From Bacteroidales bacterium (GTDB lineage Bacteria > Bacteroidota > Bacteroidia > Bacteroidales > Paludibacteraceae), in NCBI GenBank assembly GCA_900768725.1, contig CAAGDU010000184.1, forward strand, positions 1 through 16,238: 16,238 nt of DNA. The letters are read 5' to 3'. Of the stretch, positions 6,752-13,733 are shown piece by piece. The notes beneath the pieces were generated by a model. It worked only from the letters and a program-made list of their open reading frames with translations. It made no database searches and had not been told where the DNA came from. Made by a program: the position numbers and the translations under genes. Positions within the stretch are counted from its first letter, which is position 1. The number at the start of each line of letters is the position of its first letter.

Positions 6752-8737
6752 TTACTTGTCTAATTGTTCGTAGATGGAGTTTTTGCTGATGAACTCGGGT
6801 ACGAGGTCTTTCATTTGTTGCACGGTGAGGAACGGCTTGTCTTGGTGGGCAAGGTCAATGAGGGTATTTATCTTCTCGCTGACTTCGGCGAAGGGGAATT
6901 CTCGCACGCGCGCAATCATGATTTTTTCGTTGGTAGTGGGGAGCGTGGTCTCCTTCTGGTTCAGCAGTTCCTCGTACAATTTCTCTCCGGGGCGGAGTCC
7001 TATAAAGACGATGGGAATCTCCTCCTCGGGTATGAAGCCCGCAAGGCGAATCATGTTCTTCGCAAGGTCGTAAATCTTCACGGGGTGTCCCATGTCGAAG
7101 ACGAAGATTTCGCCTCCGTTGCCCAATGTGCTTGCCTCCATCACGAGGGTGCACGCTTCGGGGATGGTCATGAAATAGCGGATGATGTCGGGGTGGGTAA
7201 CCGTTACGGGTCCGCCTTCGGCAATTTGTTTCTTGAAGTAGGGGATGACGGAGCCGTTGGAGCCGAGCACGTTGCCGAAGCGCGTGGTGATGAACTTGGT
7301 GCAGTCGGGGTTCTCCTTCACGAGTTGCTTGAAGAGCGACTGCACGTACATCTCCGCAATACGTTTGCTGGCACCCATGATATTCGTGGGGTTCACCGCC
7401 TTGTCGGTGGAAATCATCACGAAGCGCTGCACGCCATATTTGACCGCCATGTCCGCCATGTTCTTCGTGCCCTGCACGTTGGCGCAGATGGCCTCGTTGG
7501 GGAACTCCTCCATCATCGGCACATGCTTATACGCTGCGGCGTGATAGACCACGTCGGGACGGAACTCATTGAAGACACTCTCCATGCGTTCACGGTTGCG
7601 TACATCGCCGATGACGGGGATGAAACGGCGGTTGGGGAACTGCGCCTTCAAGTCCATCAAGAGATCATGCAAGGGCGACTCCGCCATCTCGAGGAGAATG
7701 GTTACTTCCGGCTCAAAGCGTTGCACCTGTCGCACCAATTCGGAGCCGATGCTGCCCGCTGCTCCGCTCACCAGCACTACCTTTTTGGTGATGATTTGCC
7801 GTACATTATCGGTGTTAATCTTGATGGACGGGCGTTCCAGTAGGTCTTCTATCTGTATGGCGTTGATGCGCCCTATGCGGTTGGCATCCGCCTCATCGGC
7901 TTTGTCAAACTCGGTGAAGTAGGGGGTGCTGAGGATGTGGATGTTATGGTAAAAGAATACCTGCAGGTCTTGTGCCGGCGTTATCTCGCGCATCTTGATA
8001 GGGGAGATGATCACGCTCTTCACCTCGTGGTCTTTCATCCAACGGAAGGTCTTCTCGTTGAGCGGGAAGACGGGGAGTCCGTTAAGACGGTAGCCCGATT
8101 TCTTGGTGGTGCTTTCGCCGATGAAGCCTACAGGGCGATAGGGCATATCACCCGCGCTGCGGAGCATCTTGGCGATGGCGAGACCGGCGGACTTGGTGCC
8201 GTAGATGAGTACTTTCGGGCTGCTGCTGGTATGCTGACGAATATATTCGTATGTTGTCTTGATACCCACGCGGAGACAGAACAGCAACACGAAAGCCACC
8301 GGCATGTAGATAAGCAGGAGCGTGTTCATCAGGAGTTTTACGCCGGAGAAATAGGTATATAAACCGTTGAAGATGAGCAGACTACCTCCACACGCCAAGA
8401 CAGCGAGCAGACACTTGATAGTATCCACAAAGGTGGAGTAGCGAAGGATGCCGGAATAGGTATGGAAGCCCCAAAAACAAATGAATTGCACTCCAAGCAC
8501 AATTAAGAATTGTACCCAATATTTCAGCGTGGTGGTGCCAATTGAGTCAGCACCGTAGTGGAACATGCTGGTGCCGATGCCAAGACTTATCCAGAAAGCG
8601 ATGGACACAAGAAATAGATCAATAAAGAGGACGCACCAACGCGGCAAGTAGCCGGCTGAAGCGAGGTGCGAGAATATATCCGATTGACGGATTTCTTTTT
8701 TCAAGGTATTCATATTGAAATTGGATTTGTTGGACAT
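6752..8737 (-). CDS. Membrane nucleotide-sugar dehydratase/epimerase, CapD/FlaA1 family
   Basis: This 661-residue protein has four N-terminal membrane helices (about 33-53, 74-94, 103-127, 134-155). A first Rossmann-like CoA-binding domain follows, with VLIYGTKSAG at 176-185, and then an extended SDR domain starting at GAAGSIG (325-331). The catalytic set is the altered form seen in WbpM/PglF-type 4,6-dehydratases: Ser443 in STDKAVNP, and Met454 with Lys458 in NIMGASKR, where ordinary SDRs have Tyr-xxx-Lys. FGNVLGSNGSVIP at 487-499 and GLRPGEKLYEELL at 580-592 are further family marks. It probably converts UDP-GlcNAc to a UDP-4-keto-6-deoxy sugar, the precursor of N-acetylated deoxysugars. 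It is first in the glycan operon, with a leader of over 140 bp and an upstream phased AT element. Start ATG matches the expected N-terminus. Confidence 0.94.
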   Translation of the reverse strand: MSNKSNFNMNTLKKEIRQSDIFSHLASAGYLPRWCVLFIDLFLVSIAFWISLGIGTSMFHYGADSIGTTTLKYWVQFLIVLGVQFICFWGFHTYSGILRYSTFVDTIKCLLAVLACGGSLLIFNGLYTYFSGVKLLMNTLLLIYMPVAFVLLFCLRVGIKTTYEYIRQHTSSSPKVLIYGTKSAGLAIAKMLRSAGDMPYRPVGFIGESTTKKSGYRLNGLPVFPLNEKTFRWMKDHEVKSVIISPIKMREITPAQDLQVFFYHNIHILSTPYFTEFDKADEADANRIGRINAIQIEDLLERPSIKINTDNVRQIITKKVVLVSGAAGSIGSELVRQVQRFEPEVTILLEMAESPLHDLLMDLKAQFPNRRFIPVIGDVRNRERMESVFNEFRPDVVYHAAAYKHVPMMEEFPNEAICANVQGTKNMADMAVKYGVQRFVMISTDKAVNPTNIMGASKRIAEMYVQSLFKQLVKENPDCTKFITTRFGNVLGSNGSVIPYFKKQIAEGGPVTVTHPDIIRYFMTIPEACTLVMEASTLGNGGEIFVFDMGHPVKIYDLAKNMIRLAGFIPEEEIPIVFIGLRPGEKLYEELLNQKETTLPTTNEKIMIARVREFPFAEVSEKINTLIDLAHQDKPFLTVQQMKDLVPEFISKNSIYEQLDK

Positions 8738-9062
8738 GATTGCTATTTGCTTTGTTTCTGTTTTTTGCGTGGTTTCGTGGTTATTTTGTTGCTCTCGTGG
8801 GTGTGATTGTTTACTTATTTAACGTTAGTTCGATATAAGCAAATATTTTTCAGTTGTCAAAGACTAATTTTGTTTTTGGTAATGAATTAATAGTTAATTA
8901 TGTGGTAATTACATTAAATGAGAAAATATTTGGACAATATTTGGAAATTTTTGTTGAAATAAAAAATCGTGGTCGTCTTAGTGTATAAGAACCTTATTTC
9001 GAGTTCGCATTATTTATTATTCATTGGATTTTAGTAAAAATTAGTATATAGTCGTTGTTTTC
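8738..9062. other. AT-rich intergenic region between uvrA and the glycan operon
   Basis: No gene is seen in these 325 bp. The stretch 8738-8880 would be the A/C-rich untranslated leader of the capD-like gene, without a Shine-Dalgarno sequence. 8881-8967 holds the phased AT element described separately. 8986-8998 can form a 5-bp stem (ATAAG/CTTAT) too weak to call a terminator. The remainder up to the uvrA stop is plain AT-rich sequence. Confidence 0.7.
8881..8967 (-). promoter_or_regulatory. Phased AT element R1, putative promoter region of the glycan operon
   Basis: AATTA occurs at 8885, 8896 and 8907, exactly 11 bp apart. TATTTG follows at 8927 and 8938 and TTTTTG at 8948 (spacing 11, then 10). 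All six starts sit near multiples of 10.5 bp (offsets 0, 11, 22, 42, 53, 63). The same layout occurs upstream of uvrA and, with a slight shift, HU. Read towards the capD-like gene, the TAATT repeats are proximal and the T/A-tract repeats distal, as expected for a core promoter with upstream elements. The start codon is about 145 bp away. Promoter function is inferred. Confidence 0.6.
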
Positions 9063-11831
9063 CTACGTAATCGATGGCTTACGGACGGTTGCTTGTTGCA
9101 GGAGCGTCCGCAGGTATCTTCCTGTGTAGCTCTGTTCGCACTCGGCGAGTGCCTCGGGAGTGCCCTCAAACACCAGTTTTCCGCCTTCGTCGCCGCCCTC
9201 TGGACCGAGGTCGATGACATGGTCGGCAGCGAGGATGATACTCGGGTTGTGCTCAATCACAATCACGGTGTGCCCGCGGCTGATGAGTTGGTTGAGCGCG
9301 CGGAGCAGGACCTTGACATCGGTATGCGATAGTCCTGTGGTAGGTTCGTCGAAGACGAAGATGGTGGGTGCCGCTTCTTCCTGCGCGAGGAACGAAGCGA
9401 GTTTCACGCGCTGGCTCTCGCCGCCGGAGAGGGTGCTGCTCGACTGCCCCAACTGCACATAGCCGATACCCACGTCCTGCAAGGGTTGCAGGCGCCTGAC
9501 AATCTTGCTGCACGCGGGGTCCTCCGCGAAGAACTCTATCGCTTGGTTGACCGTCATGCAGAGGATGTCGTAGATGGACTTGCCTCGGTAGCGGACGTCG
9601 AGTACGTCTTGCTTGAAGCGTCTGCCGTGGCATTGTTCGCACTCCAGAGTGATGTCCGCCATGAACTGCATTTCGATGGTGATGGTGCCCTCGCCTTTGC
9701 AGACCTCGCAGCGCCCGCCCGGGGTGTTGAAAGAGAAATGCGCGGGGGTGAATCCCATCTGTCGGCTCAGCGGCTGGTCGGCGAACAACTTACGTATCTT
9801 ATCGTAGGCTTTAAGGTAGGTTACGGGGTTGGAGCGCGAGGACTTGCTGAGCGGGTTCTGATCGATGAACTCGATGTCGGAGGCGAGGTGCATGCTCCCT
9901 TTGAGGGTGCCGTAGTCGCCCGTATGCTCCGCCGTGCCGCCGTAGTATTTCTTCAGCGCGGGGTAGAAGACCTTGCTGATGAGCGACGACTTACCGCTGC
10001 CGCTCACGCCCGTGACGGCGGTCATCACGTTCAGCGGGAAACGGACGTTGAGGTTCTTCAGGTTGTTCTCGCACGCACCGTCTATCTCGATGTAGTTGCT
10101 CCAACGGCGGCGCATGGGGGGGATGTCGTGGGTGAAGAGGTCTTTGCGGGGTGCCCCCTTGTAGGTGATTTCGCCGCCGTGCCGCCCCGCCGCAGGACCA
10201 ATCTCTATCGTGTAGTCCGCCGCGTTGATGATGTCTTCATCGTGCTCCACCACTACGATGGTGTTGCCCAAGTCGCGCAACTCGCGCAGCACCTTGATGA
10301 GCCGCTCCGTGTCGCGCGGGTGCAGTCCGATGGAGGGCTCGTCCAGCACATAGAGCGAGCCTACGAGGCTGCTGCCCAGCGACTTAGCGAGCGTGATACG
10401 TTGGCTCTCGCCACCCGAGAGGGTGCTGCTCATACGGTTGAGCGTCAGGTAGCCGAGCCCCACATCCTGCATGAACTGCAAGCGCGAGCGTATCTCGTGC
10501 AGCAACATCTCCGCCGTCTGTTGCTCTATCGGGCTGAGGGTCAGCGTGTTGAACCACTGCGTGAGTTCTTGTACGGACATGCCGCACAGGTCTTGTATGC
10601 TCTTCTGCTGTATCTTCACATAGCCCGCCTCCTTGCGCAGGCGCGTGCCGTTGCAATCGGGGCAGATGGTCTTCCCGCGGTAGCGCGAGAGCAGCACACG
10701 GTATTGTATCTTCTTGTATTGTTTCTCCTCCAACTCGCGGAAGAAAGCGTTCAGTCCGCGGAAGTGCTCGTTGCCCGTCCAGATAAGGTGTTTCTGCTCG
10801 GGTGTGAGTTCATAGAACGGCTTGTGGATGGGGAAATCGAACAAGTGCGCGCTGTACACCAACTCGTCTTTCCACGCGCTCAGTTTCTCGCCTTTCCAGC
10901 AGGCGATGGCTTCGTCGTACACCGACTTCGACTTATCGGGCACCACCAAGTCGGGGTCTATGCCGATGATGTTACCAAAGCCGTTGCACGTGGGGCATGC
11001 GCCCATAGGGCTGTTGAAGTCAAATAGGTGCTCCGTGGGCTCCACAAAACGGATACCGTCCATCTCAAACCGCTCGCAGAACCACTCGTACTGCCCGTCG
11101 TGGTATAGCCCGCAGTCGCCGTGTCCTTCGAAGAAAGCGGTCTGCACCGAGTCAGCAAAACGGTTCGCCGTGGCGCGTTCCCCATCGGCTACCACGCGGT
11201 CAACCAGCAGGTAACAGTCCGGCAGCAACCGCCCTTGCTCATCGCACAGATGGGCTGCGGCTGACGCACCCATGCGCACCACATCGCCGCCTATCAGCAG
11301 GCGGGAGAAGCCCTCCGACTGCCAGATGGCAAGCTGGTCGTCTATGCTCTTCTCGCCGAGCACGATGGGCGCAATCAGATAGACCCGCGTGCCTGTCGGC
11401 AACCCCATCAGCGCGTTCACCACGTCGCGCCCCGTCTTGCGACGCACCTCCTGTCCGCTGATGGGCGAATAGGTCTTGCCGATGCGGGCAAAGAGCAACT
11501 TCAAGTAATCGTATATCTCCGTAACCGTCCCCACCGTGGAGCGTGGATTGCGGCTCGTTACTTTCTGCTGGATGGCGATGGCGGGCGGGATTCCCTCTAT
11601 CTTGTCCACCTCCGGCTTCTGCATCCTGCCGAGGAACTGCCGCGCGTAGGCGCTCAGGCTCTCCACATAGCGGCGTTGCCCTTCGGCGTAGAGTGTGTCG
11701 AACGCCAGCGACGACTTGCCGCTGCCGCTCACGCCCGTGATGACCACCAACTTGTTGCGCGGTATGTCCACCGACACGCCTTTCAAGTTATGGGTCTGCG
11801 CGTTCTCAATATGGATAAACTCCTCGGACAC
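9063..11831 (-). CDS. uvrA: Excinuclease ABC subunit A
   Basis: This 922-residue protein is UvrA, the dimeric damage-sensing ATPase of nucleotide excision repair, which loads UvrB onto damaged DNA. Walker A GVSGSGKSS occurs at 33-41 and again at 608-616. ABC signatures LSGGESQR lie at 471-478 and 801-808, with DEPSIGLHP near 497-505 and DEPTTGLSH near 828-836. Zinc cysteines at 708, 711, 731 and 734 form the C-terminal module, and CPDC at 390-393 the insertion-domain pair. The first module keeps only CPTC (279-282); its partner CxxC is replaced by a sequence around FCERFEMDG (251-259), a change I associate with Bacteroidota. Translation starts at GTG; no in-frame ATG lies nearby upstream. It stands alone, with phased element R2 ending only about 15 bp before the start codon. 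Confidence 0.97.
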   Translation of the reverse strand: MSEEFIHIENAQTHNLKGVSVDIPRNKLVVITGVSGSGKSSLAFDTLYAEGQRRYVESLSAYARQFLGRMQKPEVDKIEGIPPAIAIQQKVTSRNPRSTVGTVTEIYDYLKLLFARIGKTYSPISGQEVRRKTGRDVVNALMGLPTGTRVYLIAPIVLGEKSIDDQLAIWQSEGFSRLLIGGDVVRMGASAAAHLCDEQGRLLPDCYLLVDRVVADGERATANRFADSVQTAFFEGHGDCGLYHDGQYEWFCERFEMDGIRFVEPTEHLFDFNSPMGACPTCNGFGNIIGIDPDLVVPDKSKSVYDEAIACWKGEKLSAWKDELVYSAHLFDFPIHKPFYELTPEQKHLIWTGNEHFRGLNAFFRELEEKQYKKIQYRVLLSRYRGKTICPDCNGTRLRKEAGYVKIQQKSIQDLCGMSVQELTQWFNTLTLSPIEQQTAEMLLHEIRSRLQFMQDVGLGYLTLNRMSSTLSGGESQRITLAKSLGSSLVGSLYVLDEPSIGLHPRDTERLIKVLRELRDLGNTIVVVEHDEDIINAADYTIEIGPAAGRHGGEITYKGAPRKDLFTHDIPPMRRRWSNYIEIDGACENNLKNLNVRFPLNVMTAVTGVSGSGKSSLISKVFYPALKKYYGGTAEHTGDYGTLKGSMHLASDIEFIDQNPLSKSSRSNPVTYLKAYDKIRKLFADQPLSRQMGFTPAHFSFNTPGGRCEVCKGEGTITIEMQFMADITLECEQCHGRRFKQDVLDVRYRGKSIYDILCMTVNQAIEFFAEDPACSKIVRRLQPLQDVGIGYVQLGQSSSTLSGGESQRVKLASFLAQEEAAPTIFVFDEPTTGLSHTDVKVLLRALNQLISRGHTVIVIEHNPSIILAADHVIDLGPEGGDEGGKLVFEGTPEALAECEQSYTGRYLRTLLQQATVRKPSIT

Positions 11832-11845
11832 TTTGCGTTTTGGGT

Positions 11846-11931
11846 AATAAATTAATGAAGAATTATACGATAATTATATGTTAAAGAAAAATATTTGAAC
11901 AATATTTGAAAATATTTGTTGAAATAAAAAA
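11846..11931 (-). promoter_or_regulatory. Phased AT element R2, putative uvrA promoter
   Basis: AATTA starts at 11850, 11861 and 11872 (11-bp steps). TATTTG starts at 11892, 11903 and 11913 (11, then 10). The offsets are identical to those of R1. On the minus strand two TATAAT-like hexamers (TATAATTATCGTATAAT) and TAATTT are candidate core elements. The edge is about 15 bp from the uvrA GTG, which implies a very short leader if the promoter lies here. A partial extra copy (TTTTTG at 11961 and 11971, 10 bp apart) sits upstream in the same spacer. Confidence 0.6.
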
Positions 11932-11989
11932 TGACTTTCTTGTTTTTGAATGCTACAAAATTTTTGGAAATTTTTGTTGAAAAATACTG

Positions 11990-13339
11990 TTATTGGTTGT
12001 TTTTGTTACGAACATCCCAATGAATCGCGTTGTCTTTCAATCGTTGCATCACCTCGCGTGTGGCTTGCAGGGTGGTGTCCTGCTGCTCCGTAGTGAGGCG
12101 GGGAATACGTATGGGCGTACCCACACGAATCTCATTCGGGTTGTCCAGATGGTCTTTGTTGGCATCGTAGATATACACCCACAGGTCTTTGTTGCCGTAG
12201 TAGCGATAGGCAAGCCATGTCAATCGGCTGCCCTCGCGAATCTCCTCGGTGGTGATAAACTGCTGATAAACAGGCTGCTTTGGCTCGTTTACCACTGCGA
12301 CCGTATCTGCCGTCATCACCTCGGCTACAAGCGCATAAGGCATAGCGGCAACCGTATCTGCCACAACCGTCTCGCTCTTGGCAACCAGCGAGTCTATCCA
12401 ATCCGCCATTGCGCCGCGCAAGAACAAGAAACCGCCTGCCAGCACCACCAGCAGACACACCACACATATCAGCGTATCGCGCCAGAAATGGTACTTCCTT
12501 TTCTTGCCTGCCTTGCCCTCTTGGGGGGCGATAGGCTCCACAGGTGCCGCAACAGACTCCTCTTTGGCAGGCGCTGCGATAGGCTCAACGGCATGCGCTG
12601 CGATAGGCTCAACGGTAGGCGCTGCGATAGGCTCAACGGTAGGCTCTGTAACAGGCTCCTCCGTAGTCGGCTCTACAGCAGGCTCAGCGAAAGGCTCGGA
12701 TACTTCTTCCTCTTTTTCCTCAGTGGTTTCTGCCTCGACAACCTCCTCCGCAATTGTTTCCTCTGCCACGATTTCTTCCACTACTTCCTCCGAAACAGGC
12801 TCTTCCGCGACCTCTTCGGGGGCAACGGCAACCGCTGTATCCACCGCTTCAACAACACTTTCTTCTTCCGCGGGTACACTCTCCTCCGCCGCCTGCGAAC
12901 GCATGCGCGGGTCTTGCCCGAGGTCTGCCAATAGGTCCACTATCTCGTCTGCCTGCTTGCCCAGTTTCTCCAGCGGGCTCAGCGCGTCTTCGTTCACGGT
13001 GGGGGTCGGCGCTTGCCCGTTCAGATTGAGGATAGGTGTAACGCTCTTGTTCTTCTCCACCATCTCCCGCATACTCACCTCCGGCGTGAATACCACCTTG
13101 GTGTAGCCCGGGATGATGATAGGCTCGCCCGTATTCACGTTCACGCTCTTGCGCGGCGCCATCTCTTGCAGACGAAACGTACCTAACCCGTTGATTTTTA
13201 TCTGTTCTCCGCTGCGTAGTCCTTCCGTGATTTGTTCCACAAGCACGCGGAGGAACAACGCTGTTTCCCGCTCTGTTGCGTCTGTCCTGTCCACTATCGC
13301 CTGACGCAAGTTCCCGCTATTTAGTTTGTTGTCTGCCAC
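11990..13339 (-). CDS. HU-domain protein with membrane anchor and C-terminal LysM domain
   Basis: This 449-residue protein combines four parts. Residues 5-93 are an HU/IHF-like DNA-binding domain (IKINGLGTFRL at 47-57, arm around 63-72, VVFTP at 82-86). Residues about 150-275 are a long Glu/Pro/Val/Ala-rich acidic linker containing three 8-residue repeats (xVEPIAAP-like, 234-257). KAGKKRKYHFWRD at 276-288 is strongly basic and precedes one hydrophobic helix at about 289-307. A LysM domain follows at about 369-415 (SRLTWLAYRYYGN to GTPIRIPRL). The basic flank predicts the HU end inside and the LysM end in the periplasm, so the protein could link DNA to peptidoglycan. The HU arm reads NVNTG, lacking the proline of the usual NPxTG. 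It starts at GTG, 8 bp after the HU gene, and shares its operon. The physiological role is unknown to me. Confidence 0.9.
   Translation of the reverse strand: MADNKLNSGNLRQAIVDRTDATERETALFLRVLVEQITEGLRSGEQIKINGLGTFRLQEMAPRKSVNVNTGEPIIIPGYTKVVFTPEVSMREMVEKNKSVTPILNLNGQAPTPTVNEDALSPLEKLGKQADEIVDLLADLGQDPRMRSQAAEESVPAEEESVVEAVDTAVAVAPEEVAEEPVSEEVVEEIVAEETIAEEVVEAETTEEKEEEVSEPFAEPAVEPTTEEPVTEPTVEPIAAPTVEPIAAHAVEPIAAPAKEESVAAPVEPIAPQEGKAGKKRKYHFWRDTLICVVCLLVVLAGGFLFLRGAMADWIDSLVAKSETVVADTVAAMPYALVAEVMTADTVAVVNEPKQPVYQQFITTEEIREGSRLTWLAYRYYGNKDLWVYIYDANKDHLDNPNEIRVGTPIRIPRLTTEQQDTTLQATREVMQRLKDNAIHWDVRNKNNQ
12573..12644. repeat. 24-bp tandem repeat x3 within the HU-LysM gene
   Basis: Three near-identical 24-bp units start at 12573, 12597 and 12621; the second and third are identical and the first differs at two or three bases. 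They encode the 8-residue repeats TVEPIAAP, TVEPIAAH and AVEPIAAP in the acidic linker just before the membrane helix. Such units can expand or contract without breaking the frame, changing linker length. Confidence 0.9.
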
Positions 13340-13347
13340 GTGTTGTA

Positions 13348-13620
13348 CTAATTAAAGGTTTCTTTCAAGGTAGAAGTCGGTTTGAAGGTTAGTTGTTGCT
13401 TGGCGGGTATCACTTGCCGCTCGCCGGTCTTCGGGTGCACATTCACACGCTCGCTGCGTTCTCTCACCTCAAAGATGCCTAATCCCTGTATGGATACGCT
13501 CTTGTCTTCCATCAGGGCATTGCGCATCTCGGCGGTGAGTGCCCCCAGCATGTCCTCCGTCAGGGTCTTCGACAAGCCCGAACTCGCGGCTATCTTGGTT
13601 ATCAGTTCTTTTGTAAGCAT
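13348..13620 (-). CDS. HU family DNA-binding protein
   Basis: This 90-residue protein has the full-length HU/IHF fold. An N-terminal helical pair (LTKELITKIAASSGLS) is followed by VSIQGLGIFEVRER near 42-55, a beta-arm with VHPKTGE near 60-66, and a C-terminal LTFKPTSTLKETF. The arm keeps the proline that intercalates in the minor groove when HU bends DNA. It would act as a dimeric nucleoid protein. ATG start; the stop lies 8 bp before the HU-LysM fusion gene, so the two HU-type proteins are made from one transcript. Phased AT element R3 lies about 40 bp upstream, so autoregulation by DNA bending is possible but unproven. Confidence 0.95.
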   Translation of the reverse strand: MLTKELITKIAASSGLSKTLTEDMLGALTAEMRNALMEDKSVSIQGLGIFEVRERSERVNVHPKTGERQVIPAKQQLTFKPTSTLKETFN

Positions 13621-13659
13621 GATAATCTAAAAACTTATCCTTCAATATATGTTTTTGGC

Positions 13660-13733
13660 AATAAATTAATGAACAATTACACGATAATTAATGTTCTAAA
13701 AATATTTGAACAATTTTTGGTAATTTTTGTTTC
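13660..13733 (-). promoter_or_regulatory. Phased AT element R3, putative promoter of the HU operon
   Basis: AATTA starts at 13664, 13675 and 13686 (11-bp steps). TATTTG at 13703 and TTTTTG at 13714 and 13724 follow (11, then 10). The gap between the two triplets is 3 bp shorter than in R1 and R2. The distal end overlaps the rimO stop codon. The shared core CACGATAATTAATGTT is identical with R4. The HU start codon is about 40 bp from the proximal edge. Confidence 0.6.

Noticed and set aside
6764..7843. 359-codon open frame on the plus strand opposite the dehydratase gene
   Set aside because: The minus strand shows full CapD/FlaA1 motifs throughout; the plus frame has none.
8840..8861. Standard Bacteroidota promoter (TTTG and TAnnTTTG) ahead of the capD-like gene
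   Set aside because: A near match to the proximal box exists (AATATTTG, minus strand), but the nearest TTTG is only about 10 bp away rather than about 20.
8986..8998. Possible terminator after uvrA
   Set aside because: The stem is only 5 bp and AT-rich, with no convincing T-run for the minus-strand transcript.
9486..11027. 513-codon open frame on the plus strand opposite uvrA
   Set aside because: It mirrors the codon bias of uvrA, has no recognisable domain or promoter, and the minus-strand frame is unmistakable UvrA.
12573..12644. Possible CRISPR-like repeats
   Set aside because: The 24-bp units abut without spacers and are translated as a protein repeat.
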